This document shows positions 42,588-53,520 of a DNA stretch of 64,000 bases, piece after piece. The notes under the pieces are model-generated. The model was not told the origin of the DNA and made no database searches. It worked only from the letters and a program-made list of their open reading frames with translations. Source of the stretch: Psychrobacter sp. JCM 18901 (GTDB lineage Bacteria > Pseudomonadota > Gammaproteobacteria > Pseudomonadales > Moraxellaceae); the NCBI RefSeq assembly GCF_000586435.1, contig NZ_BAWH01000001.1, positions 62,001 to 126,000 on the forward strand. The letters run 5' to 3'. A program made the translations under genes and the position numbers. Positions within the stretch are counted from its first letter, which is position 1; each line of letters starts with the position of its first letter.

Positions 42588-45500
42588 ATGATAAAGCAGC
42601 CTTCAACTCGAGCATGCAAGGGTCTAATGATGCAGCGTGACACAGCCATAATCCAAAACGATAGTAATAATCCAAGTACATATCCAGCAGCGCCGCGTAA
42701 AAATTTCAGACGCTCTGCACTGTGCACTGCGCTTGCGACCAGTTTGTTCGGTATGGCACCTGCGGCAATGGCAGATACCATCAATAATGTAAACGATACT
42801 GCTATCACCAACTCATCTGCTACTGACCAAACTGACGATACTCAGCTAGATATGGCTCTAGATGCGCTACGTCTAAAAAAAGCAGTAGAGCAAGGCATCA
42901 TCGATCAGTCAGTATTGGACGACTATAGCGAACAGAGCTTGGGCATTAAGAAACCTAACTCGACAAAGTCAGGCTCTAAAAACTCGACGACGCAAAATGC
43001 CAATGCTCAAAACCTATCTTCTCAGAGCAGTAATTCACAAAATACAGTTTCTCAAAACAACTCTCAAGATCTAGAGAGTTTCCCTGACAGTCCAAGCACT
43101 TCATATAATCCAAATAACGCTCAATCAATCGCTTCTAATGATGACCTGTTGCAACAAGCAACCGAGATCCAGCAGCAGGGTTATCAAATGATGACCCCTG
43201 AGCAGATCGATCGTGAGCTAGCTGCAATGGATGCGCAGAATGCTCAAGATATTAATAGTATTAATACTAGCAATAACGACAGTGACTTTGATGCGCCAAT
43301 CGCTACGTTAGATGACACAACATCGCCAATTGGTCTCGATGTAGAGCTAGATGCGACAAACTTGCCAGCGCCTAGCAATCTTGATACGTTGGGTAGAAAT
43401 GAAACAACGCAAGAGCAGGCGAGTACAGCTGAAGGGATGTCACGTCCGATTGAGGTGAGTGGCGCTGTTAGCAATGAAGATGTCGTTAGTAATGAAGCTA
43501 TTGTTAAGAATGAAAATGGTCTGACGACTGATGATAGTAGTGATGAGGTGATAGCTGGTACGAATGTGCCTGCCAATGTAGAAGGTACGACGACAGATAT
43601 TATCAATCCGAATGACTATCTACCAGATTATCAGAATGATACTCAGGCCGTCGATCAAAGTATCGAACAAGCCAATAGACCACGGCCACGCGCGCGCAAT
43701 AGAGGTAATATCGTGACGCGTCTGTACAATCGCTTTTTTAATGACGGTGGCGTGGTAGCTTTGCCAAATGTAGAAACCGCTATTTATCTAGAGCAAGTAT
43801 CTGCTGAAGACTCTCCTAATGGTAAGGCTCAGCTGATTGAGGCTGATAATGATATTCAGCCAATGAAAAACATCAAAGCAGCACTAGATGATACTTCCGT
43901 TCAGTCGGTTATTGACTTTACTGCAGCATTGCCACGTTTGCGCGAAACAGCACAGAATGCTGCTAAAGCCGTTGGTTACTACGAGGTTGAGCTGCGTCTG
44001 ACCCAACCTGATCGTGACACAGTTAATGTGGTGATTGAAGAGCTGGGCGAGCCGGTACTGGTAGATAGCCGTATTATTGAGATTCGCGGTGAGGGCAGTG
44101 AGCAAGAAGAGTTTGCAGCGCTTGAGGCAGACTTGCCGCCGCAAGAAGGTGATATTTTTAATCACCGTGTCTATAAGAGCAGTAAAGCGGCTTTAGAATC
44201 TTTGAGCAATACCTATGGCTATTTCGACCAGTACTGGCTGAACAAATCTGTTGATATCATCTTGCCTGATAACAAAGCGGATGTCTCGTTGGTTTACAAC
44301 ACAGGTGATCGTTACGAGTTTGACGATGTGGTGTTTTTTACTTACGACAAAGAAACCAATACGCTGACCCAAGATCCTGACAAGTTACCAGTAGAGCTTT
44401 CATTATTGCAACAGCTCTATGGCTTTACGCCGGGCGAGCCGTTTTATCGTCCAGCAGTTACGAAGTTTAGTAACGACTTATCGGCAACTCGATACTTTAA
44501 TACGGTCAACGTCGAGTCGATACTACCACCAACTGATAGTAGTGAAGCTGGTACCTTGGCGTTTGACAATGCTGCTACCGAGGGTAACGACACATTAGAT
44601 GACGATATTAACAATGTAGACAATGATGGCGCAGCTGCCTCAAATGTGACTGCTAGCAAAGAAAATACGGTCAATGATAATAGTGATATAGGTGCAGAGA
44701 GCGATAATGCTCTGAGTGCTAACAGCGGCGAGACGGTCAATGAAGCGGATATCGCTGCTATTGATTTTGAAGCTGATGAAGCCACCCTTGATAAGCTGCA
44801 AGCCATCAGACAAAAAGCAGAACGACTAAGCCGCTTGCCGAATGACCGTGTGCTCGATGAAAAAGATCAGGAAGCTGATAATCTATTGGGCAAAATTAGT
44901 GATTCAATCAGCAATGTCGCACAAAAGATATTCCCTGATGAGAAGAGTCTGATCACTGACGAAAACTTTGTACCGCCAACGCTGGCAGGACGTAAAACGC
45001 CGCAAGACGTTGCAGAAAGCAAAAAAGTACCTTTATATGTGTTTGTATACGCGGATAAACCACGTGATGCTCAAGTTGGTCTGGGTTATGGAACAGATAC
45101 AGGCGTTCGCGCCACCGCAAAAATAGACTATAACTTGCTCAATCGCCAAGGCTACCAAGCAGGTGCAGAAACAGAAGTGTCGAGAATCAGCAAAAACGTG
45201 GCTGTGTATGCCAGTCGACCATGGAATCATCCGCTCAATGATAAGCTAGATGCACGTCTTACTTATGAAGAAGAAGTGATTGACCAAGGGGAAGGTAATT
45301 TCGATCTGTCGACCACAACGCTAAAAGCGGCCTTGGCACGTAATATCCGTAGTGACACTGGCTGGAACCGTAGCTACTCTGTGCGTTACCGCTTGGATGA
45401 GCTTGAGACGGGGGTTGACGGTGCAGCGCTAGATGATCTGCCTATCCGCTTTACCTCTTCAAGTCCGAAACAGCGCGCGCTGCTATTTGGCTATGGTATG

Positions 45501-46058
45501 AATAAAACAGATACTGATAACGCTACCAATCCAACGCAAGGTATGCGCCAGTACTACTCAATCGAGGCTGGCACTGATAGCGCATTCAGTGATACCGATA
45601 TGGCGATTATTCGTGCAGGTGTTAGTGGTATCTATAGCTTTGGCGAAGACAAAAAACATCAAGTATTAGGTAGTGCCAATGCCGGTTATATCTGGGCGGA
45701 TGATTTTTACGATGTGCCTTATAAGTTGCGTTTCTTTGCAGGTGGCGATCAGAGTATCCGCGGTTATGACTACGAGAGCTTGTCACCATTAGACAAAGGC
45801 TATCTAACGGGCGGGCAGGTGCTAGCGGTCGGTAGTGCTGAGTATAACTATGAATTTAAACCAGGTTTCCGTGGCGCATTCTTTACTGATGTCGGTAATG
45901 CTTATGACAAAGATTTTGATACTGAGACAAAAGTCGGCGTTGGTGTCGGTATCCGCTGGGCATCGCCTGTAGGAATGGTGCGCGTCGATGTGGCTGCTGG
46001 CGTGACAGAGGAAAGCATTCCTGTACGACTGCACTTCTTTATTGGGTCACCGTTATAA
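42588..46058 (+). CDS. tamA: TamA, Omp85-family translocation and assembly module, greatly extended
   Basis: Outer-membrane Omp85 barrel that works with TamB. It has 1156 residues against ~580 in E. coli. After a signal-like region ('FGMAPAAMAD') come about 350 Asn/Ser/Thr/Asp-rich residues, then POTRA-like domains ('ALPRLRETAQNAAKAVGYYE'), an acidic insertion of about 120 residues inside the POTRA region, and the barrel ('RFFAGGDQSIRGYDYESLSP', the Omp85 RGY motif; terminal 'FFIGSPL'). I use ATG 42588, with AGGA seven bases before it. The gene is intact, including a correct A7 run at 42875-42881. It precedes tamB by about 100 bases. Confidence 0.9.
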   Translation: MIKQPSTRACKGLMMQRDTAIIQNDSNNPSTYPAAPRKNFRRSALCTALATSLFGMAPAAMADTINNVNDTAITNSSATDQTDDTQLDMALDALRLKKAVEQGIIDQSVLDDYSEQSLGIKKPNSTKSGSKNSTTQNANAQNLSSQSSNSQNTVSQNNSQDLESFPDSPSTSYNPNNAQSIASNDDLLQQATEIQQQGYQMMTPEQIDRELAAMDAQNAQDINSINTSNNDSDFDAPIATLDDTTSPIGLDVELDATNLPAPSNLDTLGRNETTQEQASTAEGMSRPIEVSGAVSNEDVVSNEAIVKNENGLTTDDSSDEVIAGTNVPANVEGTTTDIINPNDYLPDYQNDTQAVDQSIEQANRPRPRARNRGNIVTRLYNRFFNDGGVVALPNVETAIYLEQVSAEDSPNGKAQLIEADNDIQPMKNIKAALDDTSVQSVIDFTAALPRLRETAQNAAKAVGYYEVELRLTQPDRDTVNVVIEELGEPVLVDSRIIEIRGEGSEQEEFAALEADLPPQEGDIFNHRVYKSSKAALESLSNTYGYFDQYWLNKSVDIILPDNKADVSLVYNTGDRYEFDDVVFFTYDKETNTLTQDPDKLPVELSLLQQLYGFTPGEPFYRPAVTKFSNDLSATRYFNTVNVESILPPTDSSEAGTLAFDNAATEGNDTLDDDINNVDNDGAAASNVTASKENTVNDNSDIGAESDNALSANSGETVNEADIAAIDFEADEATLDKLQAIRQKAERLSRLPNDRVLDEKDQEADNLLGKISDSISNVAQKIFPDEKSLITDENFVPPTLAGRKTPQDVAESKKVPLYVFVYADKPRDAQVGLGYGTDTGVRATAKIDYNLLNRQGYQAGAETEVSRISKNVAVYASRPWNHPLNDKLDARLTYEEEVIDQGEGNFDLSTTTLKAALARNIRSDTGWNRSYSVRYRLDELETGVDGAALDDLPIRFTSSSPKQRALLFGYGMNKTDTDNATNPTQGMRQYYSIEAGTDSAFSDTDMAIIRAGVSGIYSFGEDKKHQVLGSANAGYIWADDFYDVPYKLRFFAGGDQSIRGYDYESLSPLDKGYLTGGQVLAVGSAEYNYEFKPGFRGAFFTDVGNAYDKDFDTETKVGVGVGIRWASPVGMVRVDVAAGVTEESIPVRLHFFIGSPL

Positions 46059-46068
46059 TCGCTTAATG

Positions 46069-46101
46069 TAGTAGTTCCAAATGTTTAGTAGCTCCAAATG
46101 T
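46069..46101. repeat. 17-bp tandem duplication between tamA and tamB
   Basis: TAGTAGTTCCAAATGT (46069-46084) recurs as TAGTAGCTCCAAATGT (46086-46101), one base different. Confidence 0.8.
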
Positions 46102-46160
46102 TCTAATCATCACTTATCGTACCGATTGCTGGTCTTCATTTTTTAACGTAGTTGAGTGTC

Positions 46161-49100
46161 ATGCTGACAGAAAATACCCCGCCTAATAATGCTCCAGATG
46201 AAGATCCAGCACAGCGTGATGCCCGTGCCGTTAGGCGTTGGTATCCGTTGTCATTTCTGCTCAAACTGCTGGTATTGGTGCTTATCGTACTGGCGATTAT
46301 GTTTGCCATATTTTTTTATGCGGCTGGTACGGACGCTGGTACGAAGCTTATATTAGAAAAAAATTAGTGTTGAAACAGGTATTGATTTCAAATATGGACG
46401 CGGTAACTTGCGCGATGGTATTTGGGTCACTGATATCGATATTGAAGCGACTGAAGATCTTGAGATATTAGTAGATAAAGCCTATGTAAAAATAGGCTGG
46501 CGTGCAGTATTTGCAAAAGAAGTGCATTTAAGCGATGCAGATATTCAAACTATAGAGATTATCAATAAAAAACCGCCGACTGGCGAACCGTTTGATTATA
46601 AAACTTTAAAGTTGCCAGTAAACTTGCGTTTTGATCAAGCAAAAATTAAGAAAATCACTTATAAGCAAGTAACCAAAGATCCTATCGTTATTCAAGATAT
46701 TACGGCGCGTGACCTGACGTGGGTAGGTAGCACGGTGACTGTTGGTCGTGGTGACCTGCAGTATGCTGATATCGTGAAAGTCAGTGCCTTACAAGGAGAA
46801 ATCGACCTACAGGGTGACTATCCACTAGATTTGAGTGCGATTGCGGAAGTCAGCGCCCTTGAAAAAGCCTATATCGACCCATTGAATATCTCTGCAACGG
46901 GAACGCTTAAACGTACTGTCGGTAAAGTACGTAGTCGTTATAACGATAGCGATGTGAGAGGCGACTTTGTAGTGCAGGGGCTAGATGCAGGTGCGCCGTT
47001 TGATGCAAAACTACAGTGGGATGATATTCTTATCCCTTACGCCGATAGTCAAAACATTCGTCTACAAAGCGGTACAGCTACAGCTTCTGGTGTCATCTCT
47101 GAGATACGATTGCGTATCAACACTGAATTGACGGCCAAAGACATTCCATCAGGTCATTACCAAGGCCGAGCCGTTATTGCCAACAGTCAGCTACGTATAG
47201 ATCGCCTAGATGCTGACGTGCCAGCGGGACGTTTGGCATTGCAAGGTATTCTAGATTGGAAAGACAGCTTTGAGGCCACGGTGCGTGCGACAGGCAGTAA
47301 TTTTAATATTCGCCAAGCTATTCCGGCTGAGTATGCTGACTTCAAAGCTTATGCACCGCAAACCCTTAACGGTAGGCTGTCATTGCGTTATCAGCAGCAG
47401 AATCCTACTGGTAACACGCAGATTGATGCAGATTTGCGTCAGCGTGATGGTGAGCACATCAATGCCAATATGATCCGTGGTAAAACTTCTGCTAAATCTA
47501 AGCAGGTTGCGCCTTGGTATATTGATGCTAACTGGAAAAACTTAACCCGCCGTAACGTACCCAATATTGGCAATATCGACAGTCCTAGTGGGCAGGCGGA
47601 CGTCATCGTTCGAGGTTCGACCCTATCAGTCGATGCCAATGCCGTCATCAATGAGCTCAATGCTGCCCCCAAAGGCAACTATGATCTACGTATACGTAAG
47701 GCTGGTGATGTCATAGATATCAATCGTCTTAATTATAACGGCATCGTAGGAGACTTATCCGGCACAGGACAGATTCAGTTGGCGAGCAAACAGCGTCCAC
47801 TGACATGGCAGATTGACGCCAGTACAAAAGGTTTACTCCCTAAGAAATATCGTAGCGATTTACCGCTTGAACGCCTAACAGGTAGTATAAGTGCGCGTGG
47901 TCGACTGCTAAATATCACTAAAAATGGTGTTAGCGGTCAACGTCATGTGATTACTTTAAACAATACCGATATGCAAGCGCAGCTCGATGCGACACAAGCA
48001 GATCGTGCTATCGGTATTACTGGTGCTGGTGATGCCAGTGTCGATATTGTAGGTGGCGAGCTGTCGGTGTTCGATGCGCGTTTTGATGGTCGGATTGATA
48101 CAGCAGATGTACCACAAGGTCGTCTATCTATCGATGCTGCGGGTACGCCAAAGCTGATTAGTATTCGTAAGCTGAACTATAAAAGTGAAGCGGGCGCAGT
48201 TGATGCGAAAGGTGTTATCGACTTACGTAAAAATATCGGCTGGAATATAGATGGTCGTTTTGACCAGTTCAACTTGGGTTATTTTTTACCCAATAATCCA
48301 GCGATAATCACAGGCGATCTAAAGACCAGTGGCGAATGGCAAAATGCGCCAAAAAACAGCAAAAACACCGCAGGCACATTGCAGCGCTTTGCCGTAAATT
48401 TCAACGGCATATTGGATGCCGAGCAATTGCCAGCAGGTAAGCTAAATATAGAAGCCAGTGGTGACAGTCAGTTGATCCGTATCAACGTTTCCGTCATGTG
48501 GGTGCGGCAGGTAGTATCGATGCCAGCGGTACCGTTGATGTGCGTCAAGGCGTTGCATGGGATATCAACGCGGTGATGGATCGTTTTAACATTGGCTACT
48601 TCCTAAAAGATACTCCAAGCCTTATCACTGGTACGATTGATACAGATGGCCGCTGGAGTGACACGCAGCAGATTGTCAATATTAAACAAGTTAATCTAAA
48701 TGGCATGCTAAAAGGGCAGCAACTGAGTGCCAAAGGCAGCCTATCAGCGAAAATGCGTTTGCCTAAAGATTTAGCAAGTTACTTCAAGCAACTTCAGACC
48801 CAAGATGCCCAAGCACAGTATAAGCAAGTAAATGCTTTGATTGATAGCTTAAACGCTAATAACCTTGTACTGCGTTGGGGTGACAATTATGTCACCGCTA
48901 ACGGCAACGCTAAGCAGCTACAAACTAAAATTAATATCACCAGTCTAGATCAGCTGTCTAGCCAACTGGCTGGTAAAGTCACTGGCGGTGCCACGCTGTC
49001 TCAACCATCTGGTCAAGCACTGCCTACTATTTATATTGATTTGGTCGGTGAGCGACTTGCGCTACCTGGCTTTATATTGCGTCAAGGCCGTGTACGCGGC

Positions 49101-51153
49101 AAACTGGTCAACTTGGCCAATAGCCCAAGTCAGTTAATCGTGACGGCTGAAGGCCTAGATGCTGCTGGTCAAAGTTTCGATAGTGTTAAAGCGTCCTTTA
49201 ATGGTACCGAAAAGTCTCATGTGGTCGATCTCAATGTGGCCAATAAGCAACTCGATGTCGGCGCTAGGCTAAAAGGTGGTTTTGATCGAGATAGGCTAAG
49301 CTGGTCAGGTGTCATTGGGAAAGGCCGCATTAAATCTAAATATGCGACTTTGAATCAATTGCAACCTGCACAGCTGATTGTGAATTTACCTTACAACCAA
49401 GGTGGTGAGAATCGTGATCTAAAAGTACAGCTTGCCGCTCACTGCTGGCAGGCCACGGATCAAACAGGCAAACTTTGTCTACGAGAAAAACTAGTGGCAT
49501 CGCCAGACCAAGGTGAAGTCAATTTAGCGTTGCAGAATTTAGACACGTCGTTATTCTCAGTGTTCTTGCCAGAAGATATTGACTGGAATGGCAAGATTAA
49601 TGGTAAAGCAATCGTTGGGTGGCAACGTGGTCGTCCGCCAACCATTAATACCACGCTATACTCAGACAATGGCAAGATAGGCCTTGTTCAAGATGGTGAG
49701 AGCACATCAATGACCTTGCCATACAAACGTGTCTCTCTCATTGCTCTGTCTGTGCCTGAGGGTATCAAGCTGCGTACTGATATCAATACTGGACGCGGTG
49801 CGCGTGGCTATGCTGAAGTGATCGTCGATCCTTATAAAGACCCTAAACCAATTTCTGGTGCCTTGGTGCTGAACGAGCTTGATCTTGCGATATTTAAGCC
49901 TTTCTTCCCTGGTATGCGCGTCCTAAGAGGTAACGTTACAATGGCGGGTGCTAGGCGGCACCTTAACCAAACCACAGTTCTATGGCGACGTAAAACTCTC
50001 TGACGGCCGTATAGCTATGCTTGATTTGCCCGTGAATCTATCCAAAGTAAATGCGGTAGCCAAAATCCGCGGCACACAAGCGACTATTGATGGCACATTC
50101 AATAGTGGTACAGGTGAAGGCGAATTGTCAGGGACAGTCAACTGGCAGCAAAAATTGCAAGCCAAGTTGAGTATCGTCGGTGAAGGCCTAGTCATTACCC
50201 AGCCGCCATTACTGGTTGCTGAAATTGATCCTGATATTGATATTATCGTGCGCCCAGGCGACCGTTATGTTGATATAAAAGGGGCGATCAGTGTGCCGTC
50301 TGCGACCATTCGTCCGCCTGAAGCCAGCGAAGATATTATCACTCAGACTGAAGATGCAGTCGTATTAGATCGTCGTTTGATTGGTAATATCGATGAAGTA
50401 CTGGCTATCTCAAAACCTTGGTCAATCAATGCTGATATCGGTGTTGATTTGGGTGATGATATCAACTTCCGTGGTTTTGGCGCAGTTATTCCATTGGCAG
50501 GTGCAATTAATGTGACTCAGAATGGCACAGGTATCATGCGTGCCAGAGGTGTTGTACAGGTCTCACGCCGTACTAATATCAATGCCTTTGGACAGAACCT
50601 AGAGCTAAATTATGGTCAAGTTCGTTTTAATGGCGACGTGATGAAACCGAGCTTGAGTATTGAAGCGGCCAAAACAATTAATGGCAAAACAGTTGGTCTG
50701 CGTGTTAAAGGAACGACCGAAAGCCCCAATATTATCGTCTTTAACAATGCAGGACTGACCCAGCAGCAAGCAATGAACGCGTTGGTGACAGGCCGCATCG
50801 ATAATAAGAGCGCGACGCAAATTAGTGAGCAAGGGTTCAAATCGCAAGTGACCAATAATCTGGCTGCTGCTGGACTGAGCTTTGGTCTGAGTGGTACTCG
50901 TAGCCTGACCAATCAAATCGGACAGGCGTTCGGTTTGCAGAGTTTGACAGTCGATGCTTCAGGTAGTAGCGAGGACACCAATGTCAACGTCACAGGTTAT
51001 GTGACCCCTGATTTGTACATTCGCTATGGCGTAGGTGTTTTCAATGCGCAAAACAGCCTTTCTGTTCGTTATCAATTGACACGCCGTATCTATGTAGAAG
51101 CAAGCTCAGCAGCGGAAAACGCAGTAGATGTGGTCTATAGTTGGCAGTTCTAA
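46161..51153 (+). CDS. tamB: TamB, translocation and assembly module inner-membrane AsmA-like protein, three frame breaks
   Basis: About 1663 residues restored. One N-terminal anchor helix ('FLLKLLVLVLIVLAIMFAIF') is followed by a very long periplasmic beta-repeat region of the AsmA/bridge type, such as 'ARDLTWVGSTVTVGRGDLQY', and the C-terminal DUF490/TamB domain ('YGVGVFNAQNSLSVRYQLTR', ending 'DVVYSWQF'). Frame breaks lie at A7 46357-46363 (A6 restores 'LEKISVETGIDFKYGRG'), near 48486 (one base missing, 'INRFRHVGAAGSID') and near 49946 ('VLGGTLTKPQFYGDVKL' follows). TamB is proposed to move phospholipid to the outer membrane. It forms an operon with tamA. Confidence 0.92.
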
Positions 51154-51164
51154 ATTGTTTATTA

Positions 51165-51333
51165 GGGCATGTCCTCAATTCAATCGATAGTTATCTAAAT
51201 GGGTTAAAAATGGCTAAATCTTGCCAAACAGCGTCAAATAGCTGACTAATATCTCGATATTATCTGCGCTATTTTCCTTGTTTGACTGCGATTTATCTCA
51301 TTTTCATCACCATTTTTAAAATGAAGACACGCC
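51165..51333. mobile_element. Possible 169-bp MITE / transposase-less IS remnant
   Basis: The left end GGGCATGTCCTCAATT and the complement of the right end, GGCGTGTCTTCATTTT, form imperfect terminal inverted repeats (about 12 of 15 with one gap). TTA flanks both ends (51162-51164 and 51334-51336), as expected for a TNA-type target duplication of some IS5-group elements. It has no ORF. It lies just after the tamB stop. Confidence 0.45.
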
Positions 51334-51408
51334 TTAGTAAGACAACTGCTTTCTAGTTGATATCAACTGAGAGCGCTTTTGAAATTATTTTTAAGTTTTA
51401 TAGCATGT

Positions 51409-51440
51409 AAAAAAAACGCCTCATAATGAAGGCGTTTTTT
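51409..51440. terminator. Bidirectional terminator between tamB and hemP
   Basis: AAAAAACGCCT pairs with AAGGCGTTTTTT around a short loop. It serves tamB on the plus strand and hemP (stop at 51477) on the minus strand. Confidence 0.85.
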
Positions 51441-51476
51441 ATAGAAGTATTGAACAAGGTGTCACTGAAATAGACG

Positions 51477-51641
51477 TTACTTGGTTAGAATCAAGCGATT
51501 GTTGCGAGTTAGGCGTAGTCGATACTCTTCGCCTTCATGCTCGATACGTACCTCTTTAGTCAGTGCAAATAGATGTTGTGATTGCAAAGTAGGTAAACGG
51601 TTTTCACGACAGTTTAAATAACGAGAGATGACCATGCTCAT
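51477..51641 (-). CDS. hemP: HemP family haemin-uptake small protein
   Basis: A 54-residue protein whose C-terminus 'VRIEHEGEEYRLRLTRNN' and 'LILTK' matches the HemP family (PF10636-type), small proteins often encoded by iron-regulated haem uptake loci; in some bacteria HemP activates haem-receptor expression. The start ATG is at 51641, with a second in-frame ATG at 51635. A GATAATAATTATC Fur-like palindrome lies 67 bases upstream. No haem receptor gene adjoins it here. Confidence 0.85.
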   Translation of the reverse strand: MSMVISRYLNCRENRLPTLQSQHLFALTKEVRIEHEGEEYRLRLTRNNRLILTK

Positions 51642-51707
51642 AGTAAATTCCTTTTGAAAAAAAGTGGCTTAAAAAAATTGGCTAACCATAGCGTAATTGT
51701 TTTTAAC

Positions 51708-51720
51708 GATAATAATTATC
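51708..51720 (-). promoter_or_regulatory. Candidate Fur box upstream of hemP
   Basis: GATAATAATTATC is a perfect 6-1-6 palindrome matching the Fur hexamer pattern, followed by ATTA. It is placed for control of hemP; the next plus-strand gene starts 215 bases away. Confidence 0.65.
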
Positions 51721-51934
51721 ATTAGATTTGATAAATTTGCAAGGCAATTGATAAAATAAAATGCAGTTATTATGTAAATTTATCTAAGTTCACTGACATA
51801 AATCATCTCGATTGAATATTTTATCTATATAAATTAATGAGTTAGGTAATAAATTTCAATAAATCATCTAGTCTATAAAAACTATTAAATTATCAGAAAT
51901 AATCAGAGCAAACACTAAAATAAAGGATATAAGT

Positions 51935-53071
51935 ATGTCGAATAGGTCAAATCAACAATCAGAAACCAAGCCGGAAAGTAAGACAAATAGTAAGGCGAAA
52001 ACTGACAAACCCAGCATTGTAAATGTTGCAGTGGCTGTCATTCATTATAAAGACCAGTATTTGCTTGGGTTTCGAGATGCTACTCAACATCAGGGAAATC
52101 GTTACGAGTTCGTCGGTGGAAAGATAGAAGCAGATGAGTCAGCAGCGCAAGCGTTGATAAGAGAGGTAGCTGAAGAGACAGGTATCCTGCTTGATAATAA
52201 TACTGTCGTTAAGCTTGGGCGTTTGCATCATGATTATGGCGATAAGCAGGTCAGCTTACAGGTTTATAAGATTGAGCTGACAGCAGAGCAGTACGAGCAG
52301 CATAGACACCGTGAACAGGGTTTGGAAGGGCAGGCATTAACTTGGGTAAGCAAATTACAGCTTTTGGCAGGAGCGTATCATTTGCCTGCTGCTAATAAGA
52401 CAATCCTTGAATGGTTGAAACTTCCATCGAATATAGCGATTACTTATCCTCTGGCACACTTCAACACACACACTGATGCAGCGGCAGCATGGCTACAATA
52501 TCATCAAGAAAATCTAGCATCAGAGTCGTGGGTATATATCCGCTTGAAGGACGCAAGATCTAAGCATCTTGCTGAACAACTGATAACGGCACGTCCAGAT
52601 ATTTTAGCGATTTTACCTAATGATAATGAGCAGCCTTTGAATGTTGAGGAATCACTAACCGCTAATGAGACAGAGATTGGCCAGCGAATAGTTGCCAAGC
52701 ATCTGACACAAACGACACTGATGCAGTGTTTCGATGAGGTAGGCAGTTCTACAGCTCTCACGCAGTCGTTATCTAAAGACCATCCGCTTATCGTCAGCTG
52801 CCATGACATTGCGAGCATAACGGCAGCCAATCAACTTGCCAGCATGCGCATACTACAGAAGCTACCACCAGTGATCGGTGCTTTTGTATCGCCTGTGCTC
52901 GCTACCCAAACGCATCCTGATGACGCACCGCTTGGCTGGGAAGCATGGTCAGCATTAGCAGAGTTAGCTGATATGCCTATCATTGGGTTAGGCGGTCTGG
53001 AGCCTGCTATGCTCAATCAAGCATTGCAGTATGGCGGTATCGGTGTGGCAGGTATCCGTCAGTTTATATAA
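51935..53071 (+). CDS. Nudix hydrolase fused to a thiamine-phosphate-synthase-like domain (MutT type)
   Basis: 378 residues. The N-terminal Nudix domain has the complete box 'GGKIEADESAAQALIREVAE' followed by 'ETGI' (GX5EX7REVXEEXG-type), like MutT enzymes that hydrolyse 8-oxo-dGTP. The C-terminal half (about residues 165-378) resembles a ThiE/TenI barrel, ending 'PIIGLGGLEPAMLNQALQYG' and 'GIGVAGIRQF'. This fusion is known in Pseudomonas and Acinetobacter relatives. The role of the second domain is unsettled; I see no full ThiE active site. A 25-residue Lys/Ser-rich leader precedes the Nudix fold. The gene is intact. Confidence 0.88.
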   Translation: MSNRSNQQSETKPESKTNSKAKTDKPSIVNVAVAVIHYKDQYLLGFRDATQHQGNRYEFVGGKIEADESAAQALIREVAEETGILLDNNTVVKLGRLHHDYGDKQVSLQVYKIELTAEQYEQHRHREQGLEGQALTWVSKLQLLAGAYHLPAANKTILEWLKLPSNIAITYPLAHFNTHTDAAAAWLQYHQENLASESWVYIRLKDARSKHLAEQLITARPDILAILPNDNEQPLNVEESLTANETEIGQRIVAKHLTQTTLMQCFDEVGSSTALTQSLSKDHPLIVSCHDIASITAANQLASMRILQKLPPVIGAFVSPVLATQTHPDDAPLGWEAWSALAELADMPIIGLGGLEPAMLNQALQYGGIGVAGIRQFI

Positions 53072-53520
53072 TCTGCATATTTCAAGAAAGCTACAGGCAA
53101 TCTATGGTGTCATATAGCTGAATGTGACCCGCATTAGACTTCCGTATTAAGCTTAGTAAGTTCAAATAACTGATTTTTAACTTAGTTATCCAGCAAGTAA
53201 CTGTGTGGTTATGATGTGTTCAAACAACACTCAAACCCCATAGTTATTTACAAACCGTTGCGTTTTCCTACATTGCACTACTGTTTTAATAGTCCAGTTA
53301 TCCTTAATATATATTGCATATCTACGATACGTTGATCTTATTTCTTTAGACAAGTGACTAACCAAAAGTAATGTTCAAAATACAATAATAAAAAAGCTTT
53401 TGTAGAGTCAAGTTTTGCACGAATAATTTATACCAAAGCAAATGGCTTTTAGAAAACGAGACCAAATAGATGCCGTACATACAGCGTTTTTAACAATCAC
53501 TATTTAAGAATGGTACTCCT
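53072..53520. other. Non-coding region between the Nudix fusion and the lipocalin gene
   Basis: About 450 AT-rich bases. I found no terminator with a T tract, no repeat and no credible ORF. Confidence 0.5.

Noticed and set aside
44444-44806. Minus-strand ORF of about 120 codons inside tamA
   Set aside because: It is antisense to the acidic insertion of tamA; its Ser/Leu/Ala bias simply mirrors the Asp/Asn/Ala codons on the coding strand, and it has no ribosome-binding site or family features.
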